59,909 bases of DNA from Candidatus Brevefilum sp. (GTDB lineage Bacteria; Chloroflexota; Anaerolineae; Anaerolineales; Anaerolineaceae), in assembly GCA_019428905.1 (NCBI GenBank), contig JAHYJN010000013.1, forward strand, positions 1 to 59,909. The letters are read 5' to 3'. The notes under the pieces are model-generated. The model had not been told where the DNA came from. It was given only the letters and a program-made list of their open reading frames with translations, and made no database searches. Positions 1-8,041 of this stretch are shown here, one piece after another; positions within the stretch are counted from its first letter, which is position 1, and each line of letters opens with the position of its first letter. The position numbers were made by a program, and so were the translations under genes.

Positions 1-243
1 GGGTTGCCACGGTTCAACGTTGTACTTGATGCTGCCGTTGACCAGCCCCTCAGCGTCGGGTGTAATGATGAACTTACCGCCCGTCATTTTGAAGACCAAT
101 TCAGCTGCCAGCCTATCCTGTGGTAAGGGTTCAGAAATGAACACAATCTGTGGATCAATTGTTTCCATCCTGAGGTTTTGCAGTGAACAGGCAAGAGATG
201 CCATGAACAGGATCAGGATGACGGCGATTAATTGTTTTTTCAT
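1..243 (-). CDS. partial lipoprotein, toast-rack-like (DUF2154) N-terminus
   Basis: The first 81 codons are visible and the gene runs off the left edge. It starts with a charged, hydrophobic leader and a lipobox ending at Cys19 (LMASLAC), so the product should be a lipid-anchored envelope protein. After the leader the pattern FKMTGGKFIITPDAEGLVNG resembles the start of toast-rack/DUF2154 domains found in LiaF-like and related envelope stress proteins. That assignment rests on a short stretch. An SD (GGAG) lies 6-9 bases before the ATG at 243. It is last in the sigma operon, 38 bases after the membrane protein gene, so it is probably co-transcribed and belongs to the same envelope response. 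Confidence 0.7.
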   Translation of the reverse strand, partial: MKKQLIAVILILFMASLACSLQNLRMETIDPQIVFISEPLPQDRLAAELVFKMTGGKFIITPDAEGLVNGSIKYNVEPWQP

Positions 244-281
244 TAGAAATCTCCTATGCGGTGTGTCGTCTTATGTACGAT

Positions 282-1619
282 CTACTTTTGGCTGAGGTCG
301 TAACCCAATCTTAGCAAAGCGGCTTTCAGATCACCCAATGACTTTTCGCCAAACCCGCTGATTTCCAGCAGGGCATCATCACCGCGCTCGAGCTGATTGA
401 GCACATCCTGGATGGTGGTCAAACCCGCATCTTTCAATGTTTTGTTGACCTGCGTGCCCAGGTTGAGTTCTTCAATGGGAACCTCAGGTTTGAGCACGAC
501 CTCTTCGACTGGGACTTCAGGCTGTAGCGGGGGAGCTTGGGGTGGTGTGTCCTGGATGATGTCGAGATCAAAGGGTTGATCAACGGTTGTTTGTTGGGCT
601 TTGTCTGACTGTTCCTTTTGAAATAGGACAACGGGATCGATGTCAGCGTCGTCGCTCCCTATGCGGGGATAAGGATAGGTGCCAAGCAAAGTGGTCACGG
701 CCATCCCTAGGCCAAATAGGGCTGTGATGAAAACGGGGAACCAACCCACACAGGGGATGAGGTTGAGACCTTTGGCGACCAAATAGAGAACCAGGTTACC
801 CAAAGCTGCCGCAAGAACAGGATGCCAGGTGGTTCTAAAAATGCCACTGGCGATGCGCTTACCCAGTTCATAGCCCAAAGCCAGCCACCCAACCAGTACA
901 GCCATGGCAAATGCCAGCCCAATAAGGATGACGAGTGGGATCAAGCAGATAGTGATGGTAAAAATGATGCCGCCGACGAGCAACACCAGACCGGTTAAGG
1001 CGCCGTATCCGAGGAGTTCCCAGGGGGATGAAAGCAAAGCCCGAGTCATCCTTTCTGCTGATTTGGGCATGATTAACAGCAGGAGTGCGCCAAGTGCCAC
1101 CATCAATAAGGCGGTTCCCAAAGTTTTGCCGATTTGTGTCAGGATGGAAAGCACGGTAAAGGTGCGTGGACGAAAGAATTGCGGTCTGACATTAACGAAG
1201 GGTTCGATACCCATCCCGGGCAAGCTCCACGACTCTGTTCTTTCACCTAAAATGTGCGCGGTGGGGTTGATATTGATATAACTAGCTGGTGAATTCAAGT
1301 CACCCTCAATAACAGCACTGGCATTCAAGTTGACTGTGCCGCCGACGGCGGTCAGGTCGCCATTGATTGTGCCATCGATCGTGACCAGCCCTCCTAGGAC
1401 AAATAGATTCCCGTTGACGGTTGCTCCTTCTTTGATGGTTACCACACCGCCGATCACATTCAGGTTGCCGTCCAAGATGCGCCCACTTTCGAGGGTATAT
1501 GTTTCGCCGATCACCGTGCGATCATCGGTTAATGGCGCCGCCCTTACGCCAGTGGGGAGGGCGAGGGTGAAGATGACAAGTATTGTAATGACCAGGAGTA
1601 GTTGGGTAAATTTTTTCAT
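282..1619 (-). CDS. membrane protein: bactofilin-like beta-solenoid, TM helices and C-terminal alpha-CTD-like domain
   Basis: 445 aa from the ATG at 1619. That start has an AGAGGA SD and overlaps the anti-sigma stop as ATGA; a longer frame to 1727 has no such support. Residues 1-27 form a signal peptide (cleavage near VRA-AP). Residues about 45-115 repeat short strands of the type GNLxVxGGxVTI, as in bactofilin/polymer-forming beta-solenoids. Four to five hydrophobic helices follow (about 165-325), then a Pro/Glu linker with a repeated KPEVP/QPEVP unit. The last 60 residues (about 382-441) look like the alpha C-terminal domain of RNA polymerase (helix-hairpin-helix, ISGFGEKSLGDLK). The same domain type ends the L31 protein at 30866-31345. 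The topology suggests the solenoid outside and the alpha-CTD-like tail inside. Function is unknown; a sensor or scaffold tied to the sigma factor is inference. Confidence 0.85.
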   Translation of the reverse strand: MKKFTQLLLVITILVIFTLALPTGVRAAPLTDDRTVIGETYTLESGRILDGNLNVIGGVVTIKEGATVNGNLFVLGGLVTIDGTINGDLTAVGGTVNLNASAVIEGDLNSPASYININPTAHILGERTESWSLPGMGIEPFVNVRPQFFRPRTFTVLSILTQIGKTLGTALLMVALGALLLLIMPKSAERMTRALLSSPWELLGYGALTGLVLLVGGIIFTITICLIPLVILIGLAFAMAVLVGWLALGYELGKRIASGIFRTTWHPVLAAALGNLVLYLVAKGLNLIPCVGWFPVFITALFGLGMAVTTLLGTYPYPRIGSDDADIDPVVLFQKEQSDKAQQTTVDQPFDLDIIQDTPPQAPPLQPEVPVEEVVLKPEVPIEELNLGTQVNKTLKDAGLTTIQDVLNQLERGDDALLEISGFGEKSLGDLKAALLRLGYDLSQK

Positions 1620-2167
1620 GATTTGCTTCCTCTTTCTTGAACTGATGAATAAAGCCTGATGATTGATTGTAGCCATGTAGCGAAGATCACACCGATAAAA
1701 GCCAATGAGATGGTCGTCAGCATCCACATGAGCGGAATAAACAGGGGCAGGCCAGCCCTGAGCGGTTTAAGAATGCTCAGGAATTGCCTGATCTGACCAG
1801 CGACGAGACTGGTCCGGGCGATGAATTGGGTGAGCTCATAGGCCCAATTGATTTGGTTCAAGTGAAGCAGCATGATCGTGCAAATAATGAGACTGGCCAA
1901 GGCGAATAGACCGATGGTCATCAGCCACAGGTTGCGGCTTTGGCGCTCCAGGCGGTGTGCTGCTAAACGGGCTTGAAAACGGTCCGTAAACCCAGGCATG
2001 GGAGAAGGGGCTGTGCTGCTGAAAAATGCTTGATCCAGCTGGTTCATAGCATGGGCGATGTCGGCACAGCCCTCACAGGTCATTAGATGTGCCTCTAAAC
2101 TGTTTTGTTGATCTTGGTCTAAGTGCTCGCCAGAGAAGAGATAGGTTTCATAAGGTTGGTGACTCAT
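1616..2167 (-). CDS. anti-sigma factor with zinc-finger (HC2-type) N-terminus and membrane segments
   Basis: 183 aa. Near the N-terminus is an HxxxCxxC motif (AHLMTCEGCADIA), the zinc-binding anti-sigma signature that holds the cognate ECF sigma factor inactive. It is followed by a soluble linker with helical RLAAHRLERQ, then hydrophobic segments near residues 80-105 and 145-170, so it is membrane-anchored. A good SD (AGGAG) precedes the ATG at 2167. The gene overlaps the 3' end of the sigma gene by 20 bases and its stop overlaps the next start as ATGA, so the genes are translationally coupled. The likely role is release of the sigma factor after an envelope signal. The signal and protease are not visible here. 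Confidence 0.9.
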   Translation of the reverse strand: MSHQPYETYLFSGEHLDQDQQNSLEAHLMTCEGCADIAHAMNQLDQAFFSSTAPSPMPGFTDRFQARLAAHRLERQSRNLWLMTIGLFALASLIICTIMLLHLNQINWAYELTQFIARTSLVAGQIRQFLSILKPLRAGLPLFIPLMWMLTTISLAFIGVIFATWLQSIIRLYSSVQERGSKS

Positions 2168-2744
2168 AAAGTCTCCTTTCTTCAGCGATGGATAGCCTCT
2201 CCAACGCCAAATACGATTCAGCCAGTGCCTGACGCGCCCGGTAGAGGCGGCTTTTGACCGCGCTGACGCTCAGGTTTAAGGCTTCAGCAATTTCAACTTC
2301 GGAATACTCATGCCAATAACGTAAAATCACTGCTGCGCGGTCGAGGGGTTTTAGTTTCATGATTAGATCTTGAATCATTGCTTCCCTGGTTGCTTCACTG
2401 AATTTTGCTTCGGGATTGGGAACATTGCGGTCGGCGATGATTTCATCTGGCAGGGCTTCCATCGAAACAATGGGCAGCTGCCTTTTCCGAATCTTATCGA
2501 TGCAGTAGTGTGAAGCAATCGAGAGGAGCCAGGTGGCAAAAGAGCGATGTGGATCATATTTTTTAAGATGGATGTACGCCCGAATAAAGCTTTCTTGAGC
2601 AGCGTCTTCGGCATCCCGGCTGTTGCCTAACATGCGGTAACACAGGCTGAAGACCGGTTTTTGATATCTTTCGACGAGGAAACCGAAGGCATGGTCGTCT
2701 CCGTGGATGGCTTGGTTTATCCATAGGGCTTCGTTGTCACTCAC
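2148..2744 (-). CDS. RNA polymerase sigma factor, ECF subfamily
   Basis: 198 aa, usual length for ECF sigma factors. Region 2 is seen as DAEDAAQESFIRAY (core binding) followed by FATWLLSIASHYCIDKIRKR (-10 recognition). Region 4 has the helix-turn-helix EYSEVEIAEALNLSVSAVKS followed by RLYRARQALAE. No region 1.1 or 3 is present. The start is GTG at 2744 with AAGGAG five bases upstream. It heads a four-gene operon with its anti-sigma factor. A candidate ECF-type promoter lies just upstream (2775-2803), so the sigma factor probably drives its own operon. Confidence 0.93.
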   Translation of the reverse strand: MSDNEALWINQAIHGDDHAFGFLVERYQKPVFSLCYRMLGNSRDAEDAAQESFIRAYIHLKKYDPHRSFATWLLSIASHYCIDKIRKRQLPIVSMEALPDEIIADRNVPNPEAKFSEATREAMIQDLIMKLKPLDRAAVILRYWHEYSEVEIAEALNLSVSAVKSRLYRARQALAESYLALERLSIAEERRLYESPTL

Positions 2745-2774
2745 AAATTCTCCTTGCTGCTCCTCTATAGTGAT

Positions 2775-2803
2775 ATACGTGAATTGCGATTAAAAGTTGC
2801 AAA
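2775..2803 (-). promoter_or_regulatory. candidate ECF-type promoter of the sigma operon
   Basis: On the minus strand the sequence reads TTTGCAAC, then 16 bases after the AAC, then CGTATA. AAC-N16-CGT is a classic arrangement for ECF sigma promoters. It lies 31 bases from the GTG of the sigma gene, which leaves room for a short leader with the AAGGAG SD. Autoregulation is inferred from this match only. Confidence 0.5.
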
Positions 2804-2904
2804 CCCGAGCGAACACTTATACATCTGATTTCAAAATTTAATCCAGGAAAAACGGCTGAAAGAAAGATGAACATCTATTTTGAGTGGCCCCCAGCGAGCG
2901 ATCT

Positions 2905-3540
2905 TTAGAACACCATTTCTTCCCTACCGCTCAGCCGATCTTTGATGCGCTGGACCACGATCTCAAGGTGATGTGATTGATGGACAAAGTCCAGGTCGTC
3001 GCTGCTGATGGTGAGCACCGGGCACAGGTCAAACCCCTGGATCCATTCTTCATAAAAGCCTTCTAAAAGTGCGAGGTAATCTTCATCAATACCCGTTTCG
3101 ATATTCCGGGCACGTAGGCGAATCCGTTCCATCAAGATTGGTACCGGGGCGCGGAGATGGATCAATAGGTCGGGTTTGGGCAGGCTTTGAACGACAAGGT
3201 GGTAGAGGCGTAAATATGCGTTGAAATCGCGATCGCGCAAATTGCCCATGTGATGTAAAGCCCGGGCAAAAATGTGGGCATCTTCATAAATACTGCGATC
3301 CAGGATGGCGGAATTGGGAAGTTTTGAGAGGTAGATGTGTTGTTCAGCCCGGTGACCCAGGAAGTAAATTTGTAAGTGGAAGGACCAAGCCTGCATGTCC
3401 TCGTAGAAATCCGGCAGATAGGGGTTATCTGCCACCGATTCATAAGCCGTGGTCCAACCCAACTTCTCACCAATCCTTTCAGTGAGTGAGGTTTTTCCTA
3501 CGCCGATGTTACCAGCCAGCAAGATCAGTCGTTTTGCCAT
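2905..3540 (-). CDS. deoxynucleoside kinase (dNK/dGK/dCK family)
   Basis: 211 aa. The P-loop is AGNIGVGKTSL at residues 9-19. The family motifs are all present: ESVADNPYLPDFY (substrate side), the LDRSIYEDAHIFA motif (DRS plus E), and an Arg-rich lid MERIRLRARNIE. The enzyme phosphorylates deoxynucleosides (deoxyadenosine/deoxyguanosine in the common bacterial members) at the 5' position, salvaging DNA precursors in the cytoplasm. Exact substrate cannot be read from the sequence. It lies on the same strand as nrdJ-nrdR, with the hydrolase gene in between. tdk and hpt elsewhere in the window serve the same salvage theme. Confidence 0.9.
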   Translation of the reverse strand: MAKRLILLAGNIGVGKTSLTERIGEKLGWTTAYESVADNPYLPDFYEDMQAWSFHLQIYFLGHRAEQHIYLSKLPNSAILDRSIYEDAHIFARALHHMGNLRDRDFNAYLRLYHLVVQSLPKPDLLIHLRAPVPILMERIRLRARNIETGIDEDYLALLEGFYEEWIQGFDLCPVLTISSDDLDFVHQSHHLEIVVQRIKDRLSGREEMVF

Positions 3541-3593
3541 GGACGTTTCTTTCGATCATTGGTATTTGTGTGCTAATACGAGCAGTTGATATA

Positions 3594-4412
3594 CTACATA
3601 TTACGTTTTAGGAATAAGCGCACCATGGTGAGGTAGGGCTGGTATTGTTCGTACCTGACTGAATGACCAGCGCCGCTGATGTGGCCAAACTCGCCTTTTT
3701 CCAGCAGCTGCACCGCTTCTACCCCAAGTTTTGGCGTAACAATTGCGCCCAGTTCATTATCGCCGGTCACAATCAAGGTTGGTACTGTGATCGCTTTGAC
3801 CAGTTCATACCAATCGGTGTGTTGAATGTGGAAGTGGTCGAAAAAAGCCGGGTCCACGTCGTGTTTTGACTGCGCCCATTGCGGCAAGATGGTTTCTTCC
3901 CACCGGGGTGACTCTTTTTTCTTGAGTTTTTCCAACTCCTTGACGGTTTTTTTCTTGGCGGCCAGGTTTTTTTTCTTCCAGTTCTGCATGGTTTTAGGTG
4001 CCCCTTGTTCTTCATGTTGCACGTCACTCCAGGGGGGGTCTTCCAGAACCAAAGCGGCAAGCCGATCGGGATAAGATGCAGCAAATTTGGCGGCAGTGGC
4101 AGCACCCATGGAATGCCCAATAATACCGGGTTTTTCTAACTTCAGGGCAACGATCAGGTCATGCAGGTCTTCTGCAAGGTCAGAGCGCAGGTTGGGGTCC
4201 ACTCGCGAGGATTTTCCGTGACCGTAGGCATCATACATAATGATGTCATATTCTGCTGCGAGATCAGCAGCAAATTGGTGCCAGCAGAGACCACTATCAG
4301 TTATTCCGTGAGCTAATACAAGCGCAGGTTTTCCACCATCGCCTGTGCGGGTATAGAAGAGCTCAATCCCATCATTAACGGAAACGGTACCTTGGGTCCA
4401 ATCTTGTAACAT
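3594..4412 (-). CDS. alpha/beta hydrolase
   Basis: 272 aa. I place the start at the ATG at 4412 because GGAGG sits five bases upstream; an in-frame ATG four codons earlier lacks an SD. The alpha/beta hydrolase fold is shown by LAHGITDSG (oxyanion loop), the nucleophile elbow GHSMGAA, an acidic residue after strand 6 (VTGDNELG) and the catalytic His in GAGHSV. A lysine-rich helical cap lies at about residues 140-165. No signal peptide is seen, so it should be cytoplasmic. The substrate is unknown; the family includes esterases, haloperoxidase-like enzymes and C-C hydrolases. Confidence 0.88.
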   Translation of the reverse strand: MLQDWTQGTVSVNDGIELFYTRTGDGGKPALVLAHGITDSGLCWHQFAADLAAEYDIIMYDAYGHGKSSRVDPNLRSDLAEDLHDLIVALKLEKPGIIGHSMGAATAAKFAASYPDRLAALVLEDPPWSDVQHEEQGAPKTMQNWKKKNLAAKKKTVKELEKLKKKESPRWEETILPQWAQSKHDVDPAFFDHFHIQHTDWYELVKAITVPTLIVTGDNELGAIVTPKLGVEAVQLLEKGEFGHISGAGHSVRYEQYQPYLTMVRLFLKRNM

Positions 4413-4597
4413 GTATTCCTCCATGAACTATTCACTACTGCGATTAATTATACATACTCTTCAGAATTATTTGGGTTTGTTCTGATATTTAATTGGTAAC
4501 TGCTCGGGCAATTCTGTTGTTGAAGCGTGGGATATCCCCACGCACGCTGAATTGTTACTTTAATTGATGTTCTGCTGTGGTTCAGAACTGTGCCGCT

Positions 4598-4630
4598 AAA
4601 AAGCGGGCACCTGGTTGGGTGCCCGTTTTT
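4598..4630 (-). terminator. intrinsic terminator after nrdJ (symmetrical)
   Basis: An 8-bp GC stem (CGGGCACC / GGTGCCCG, 4604-4611 with 4618-4625) and a 6-base loop are flanked by five A on one side and five T on the other. It therefore works as a U-tract terminator on either strand. It starts 9 bases after the nrdJ stop. A second, GC-rich hairpin without a T-tract lies at 4525-4543, between this site and the hydrolase gene. Confidence 0.85.
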
Positions 4631-4638
4631 GGATGTAA

Positions 4639-7245
4639 CTAACACTCACTGTAGCCGCAGCTGTAACACTTGCGGCAGCCCTCCTCATTGACCAGGGATG
4701 ACTGCCCGCATTCAGGGCACAAGTCAGTGGCAAGGATTGGCATGGAAGGTGTTTTGGTTTCAAGACCTGATAAGGGTAGGGTAGGCGCATCTTCGCTTGG
4801 ATGAGGATGTGTTTGTCCTTCATCATCCGTAGAATGGCTGAGGAGGTATTCATCCAGGGCTTTGGCGATGCCATCTGGCAACGAGCGGACGCGGTTGGGG
4901 CCAAAGCCGAGAGATCGCCCACCGCCGATCCCTGTGAGCTGATCCATAATGGTTTTAAGACGTTTGCGGGGCTCAATCGGTGAGGCGATGCGCAAGTTGT
5001 ATGAAATTAGGCGACCGATGGCTTCAGAATGGGCTGCCGTGTCGGTGCCCGCTTTTGCGGTGTTGATGAAGACTTCAAAGGGCTGGCTTTCACCGTTTTC
5101 GTTGACCGTCACATATGTTTTACCCAAAGGGGTATCAATCGAATAGGTGAATCCCTTGAGGGAGCGGGGGCGGGGTTTCTTGGTCTCGTGCCAGATGGGA
5201 AGTTGTACCCCACCTTGCACTTGTTCATCCAGGTCTGGTTTATATCCATCATCGCCATTTGAGGTTGCTTTCAAGTCCGCAGTGCGTTTGGTCTCGAGCA
5301 CAACCTGTTCCCTGGAGCCGGTGATATAAACCGTGATGCCCTTGCAGCCCAACTCCCATGCGAGGAGGTAAGCGTCAGCAACATCCTGGGGGGTCGCTGT
5401 TGCTGGGAAGTTGATGGTTTTGCTGAGGCTGTTGTCCACGAAGGTTTGTAATGCGGCTTGCATGTAAACATGTTCTTGGGCGGTGATGTCCGCTGAAACG
5501 ACGAAAACATCCTTGATGCTCTCGGGTAAAGCCTCGACATTTTGACAGGTTCCGCTTTCGGCGACCTGGTCAATAATCGCTTGCCGAACTTCAGGGTCTA
5601 AAGTGAGTTGATCCAAAGCAGCCTGGAATTTAGGGCTGATGTAATTCAATAAAAGATCGTTGCCATTGTCATTGACATGCCGTATATAGGCCAGGGCGAA
5701 GACAGGCTCACAGCCGTAGCCCTCACAGCCTGCAACCGTGGCAATGGTGCCGGTCGGTGCGATGGTCGTTTGGGCAGCATTGCGGATTCCATGCTGGCGG
5801 ATGCTCTCAACGATCAATGACCAATCCAGGGCAGGGCGATTGAAGTCGTTTTCGTAGGGGAAAATTGGTTCAGGCGGCGTCCAACGAAGAGCTTGGGGGT
5901 CATACAGGCTGCCCTCAATGGCCGGGAAGGGACCACGCTGTTCTGCCAATTTGATACTGGTCAGCATCGCATGGAAGCGGACGAATTCCATCACTTGGGC
6001 TGCGCATTCCTGGCCTTCTTTGCTGCCATAGCGGATGTTCACATGGTAGAGCAGGTCAGCCAACCCCATGATGCCCAAACCAATTCGGCGGGCTGTTTGG
6101 GCTGCTGCTTTTAGTTGAGGAACAGCCGGGACATATGCGTTGGCTTCGACCACATTATCCAGGAAGTGTGTGGCAGTTTCAACGGTTTGACGCAAAGCCT
6201 CCCAATCGATGGTGTGGTCATTCCCAAGATGCTCGGCGAGATTGATCGAGCCCAAACAACAACTTTCATGAGGCCCAAGCCATTGTTCACCGCACGGGTT
6301 GGTTGATTCCAGGCGATATAGGTGGGGTACGGGATTTTCCCGGTTGGCAGCATCGATGAACAGCAAGCCAGGTTCGCCGTTGTGATGGGCCTGGGTAACG
6401 ATCATGTCAAATAGATCACGTGCCCGGATGGTTTTATGGGTGATGATGGGTAAGTTTTTCTCGATGGCATCACCCAGGTCACCATTGAATTCATGGTATT
6501 CGGGTGTGGTCTCATCTGGGAAGCGCAACTCCCAATCGAGGTCGTCTTTTACGGCTTGCATGAAGGCATCGGTAATTCCAACGGAAATATTGAAATTTGT
6601 GATGGCGTTCTCATTGGTTTTACAGGTGACGAAATCCTCAATATCCGGGTGATCCACACGTAACGTGCCCATATTTGCGCCACGGCGGGTACCGCCCTGG
6701 GCGATTTCACCGAAAGCCTGATCGTAGACCCTGAGAAATCCAATCGGCCCGGTTGCCTCACCTGCAGAGGATTTAACGTGTGAGCCAGATGGACGCAGCC
6801 TGGAGAAGCTGAACCCGTTTCCCCCGCCGGTTTGCTGGATCAGGGCTGCGTTTCTGAGGGTGGTGAAGATACCGTCCTCACGTCGGCCCATATCATCGGA
6901 AACGGGTAAAACGAAGCAAGCTGCCAGTTGCCCGAGTGGTGTGCCGGCCCCGGTGAAGGTCGGTGAGTTGGGGAAGAACTTTTTGCTTGTGAGCAGTGTA
7001 TAGAACTCACGGGCGCGACGATCCACATCCCCCAACCATAATTCTTCGATCTTTGCCACATGAAAAGCCACGCGCCAGAACATTTCATCCACTGTTTCGA
7101 TCGGCGTTCCATCTTTCCCTTTGCGAAGATAGCGGCGCATAAGCACTTCACGCGAATTGTCGCTTAATTCAATGCCAGGTAATTCTTTGGGTAGGGGAGG
7201 GGTCGGTAAAAGATCTTTATGTTGGGGGTAGACCTTGTGGGCCAT
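4639..7245 (-). CDS. nrdJ: vitamin B12-dependent (class II) ribonucleoside reductase
   Basis: 868 aa. It reduces ribonucleotides to deoxyribonucleotides using adenosylcobalamin as radical source, so it works with or without oxygen. Visible landmarks are [20 protein letters not shown] near the N-terminus, a reducible Cys in [10 protein letters not shown], the finger-loop region ESTNPCGEQ with the thiyl-radical Cys, [10 protein letters not shown], and [20 protein letters not shown]. The C-terminus is a zinc-ribbon-like tail with CPECG and [12 protein letters not shown], typical of long NrdJ proteins and probably used in re-reduction. The SD AAGGAG precedes the ATG. It is 25 bases downstream of nrdR in the same operon. 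No class I or III reductase is in the window. Confidence 0.96.
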   Translation of the reverse strand: MAHKVYPQHKDLLPTPPLPKELPGIELSDNSREVLMRRYLRKGKDGTPIETVDEMFWRVAFHVAKIEELWLGDVDRRAREFYTLLTSKKFFPNSPTFTGAGTPLGQLAACFVLPVSDDMGRREDGIFTTLRNAALIQQTGGGNGFSFSRLRPSGSHVKSSAGEATGPIGFLRVYDQAFGEIAQGGTRRGANMGTLRVDHPDIEDFVTCKTNENAITNFNISVGITDAFMQAVKDDLDWELRFPDETTPEYHEFNGDLGDAIEKNLPIITHKTIRARDLFDMIVTQAHHNGEPGLLFIDAANRENPVPHLYRLESTNPCGEQWLGPHESCCLGSINLAEHLGNDHTIDWEALRQTVETATHFLDNVVEANAYVPAVPQLKAAAQTARRIGLGIMGLADLLYHVNIRYGSKEGQECAAQVMEFVRFHAMLTSIKLAEQRGPFPAIEGSLYDPQALRWTPPEPIFPYENDFNRPALDWSLIVESIRQHGIRNAAQTTIAPTGTIATVAGCEGYGCEPVFALAYIRHVNDNGNDLLLNYISPKFQAALDQLTLDPEVRQAIIDQVAESGTCQNVEALPESIKDVFVVSADITAQEHVYMQAALQTFVDNSLSKTINFPATATPQDVADAYLLAWELGCKGITVYITGSREQVVLETKRTADLKATSNGDDGYKPDLDEQVQGGVQLPIWHETKKPRPRSLKGFTYSIDTPLGKTYVTVNENGESQPFEVFINTAKAGTDTAAHSEAIGRLISYNLRIASPIEPRKRLKTIMDQLTGIGGGRSLGFGPNRVRSLPDGIAKALDEYLLSHSTDDEGQTHPHPSEDAPTLPLSGLETKTPSMPILATDLCPECGQSSLVNEEGCRKCYSCGYSEC

Positions 7246-7270
7246 TTGTACTCCTTACTAATAAACTTTG

Positions 7271-7726
7271 TTATGATTCGTCTGAAAGTAATCGGTCTAT
7301 TTCTAATCGAATGTCTTTGAGATCGTCAAGTTGTAAATAAACGATAGCGTAACGGATATAAGCGATGTAATCGAGCTCTTTTAACCCCTGGACCACCATA
7401 TCACCAACGACTCGGGATGGAACTTCTGATTTGCCCATCCGTTGCAGGCCAGCCTCAATTTCCCCCGTCAGGCGCTCGATATCCGCAGCGGAAACCGGTC
7501 GCTTGCCACAGGCAATATGAATACCCTGGATTAACTTATCCCGGTCGAAGGATTCACGGGTGCCATCCTTTTTGATTAATAATGGCGTACCAAGAATTGG
7601 GCGCTCCAGGGTGCTGAAACGCTCACCGCATTGAAGGCATTCCCGGCGTCGGCGAATACCGCCCGGGGCGTTTTTGGTTGTGTCCACAACTCTCGAATCT
7701 TGATAGTCACAAAAAGGACAATGCAT
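7271..7726 (-). CDS. nrdR: transcriptional repressor NrdR
   Basis: 151 aa, the family's normal length. The N-terminal zinc ribbon has Cys3, Cys6, Cys30 and Cys33 with the arginine stretch GGIRRRREC used for DNA binding. The rest is the ATP-cone domain (RESFDRDKLIQGIHIACGKR) that senses dATP/ATP. It represses ribonucleotide reductase genes when dATP is high. It is first in an operon with its expected target, nrdJ. The SD is AAGAAGGG, inside a small GAAG-GGTT-CTTC hairpin next to the start, which may damp translation. Confidence 0.96.
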   Translation of the reverse strand: MHCPFCDYQDSRVVDTTKNAPGGIRRRRECLQCGERFSTLERPILGTPLLIKKDGTRESFDRDKLIQGIHIACGKRPVSAADIERLTGEIEAGLQRMGKSEVPSRVVGDMVVQGLKELDYIAYIRYAIVYLQLDDLKDIRLEIDRLLSDES

Positions 7727-7818
7727 GAAGAACCCTTCTTAGGTAGTCATTCTTTGGCAAGCAACGAACCCCTACAGCTAGGGGTGGGTAGTGTCGCACC
7801 CCCTACCCATCAGGTAGG
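7727..7818 (-). promoter_or_regulatory. structured 5' leader of nrdR-nrdJ with alternative stems
   Basis: Between the likely transcription start and the nrdR ATG there are several complementary blocks. CCTACC (7802-7807) can pair with GGTAGG (7813-7818), or the overlapping CTACCC (7803-7808) can pair with GGGTAG (7786-7791); the two cannot form together. A separate stem CCCCTA-CAGC-TAGGGG lies at 7769-7784. The SD itself sits in GAAGGGTTCTTC. No B12-box sequence of a cobalamin riboswitch is recognisable. The rest of the nrdR-ptsI intergenic space (7853-8041) is AT-rich and shows only a possible -10 for ptsI (TATTAT at 7994). Confidence 0.4.
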
Positions 7819-7824
7819 ATTTAT

Positions 7825-7852
7825 ATTGTAGCACAAGTTTTGATTTGGCAAA
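7825..7852 (-). promoter_or_regulatory. promoter of nrdR-nrdJ
   Basis: On the minus strand TTTGCC, 16 bases, then TACAAT preceded by TGC, giving an extended -10 (TGC-TACAAT). The 11-mer CTTGTGCTACA spanning the -10 recurs at the promoter of the lytic transglycosylase gene (54391-54404). I could not identify a convincing pair of NrdR boxes here. Confidence 0.5.
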
Positions 7853-8041
7853 CGAAAAATTCGTATATCTTTCTTAAAATATCGTTACCCAAAGTATTTC
7901 TTAACAATTCAAATAATTATTGTTGTTATTTTCAGGAATGTGGATTTTTGAGTACTGGGATCAGAAGATGATCATTAGAAAACCGGGATTTTGTATTATA
8001 CTTTTTCTGGTCTCACTAAATTGTTCTTGGAGGATTTGTCG

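Noticed and set aside
20..295. 91-codon plus-strand frame at the left edge
   Set aside because: Antisense to the lipoprotein gene, which has an SD, lipobox and operon context.
7727..7852. Cobalamin riboswitch upstream of the B12-dependent reductase
   Set aside because: The conserved B12-box core is not present and the leader (about 90 bases) is too short for the full aptamer.
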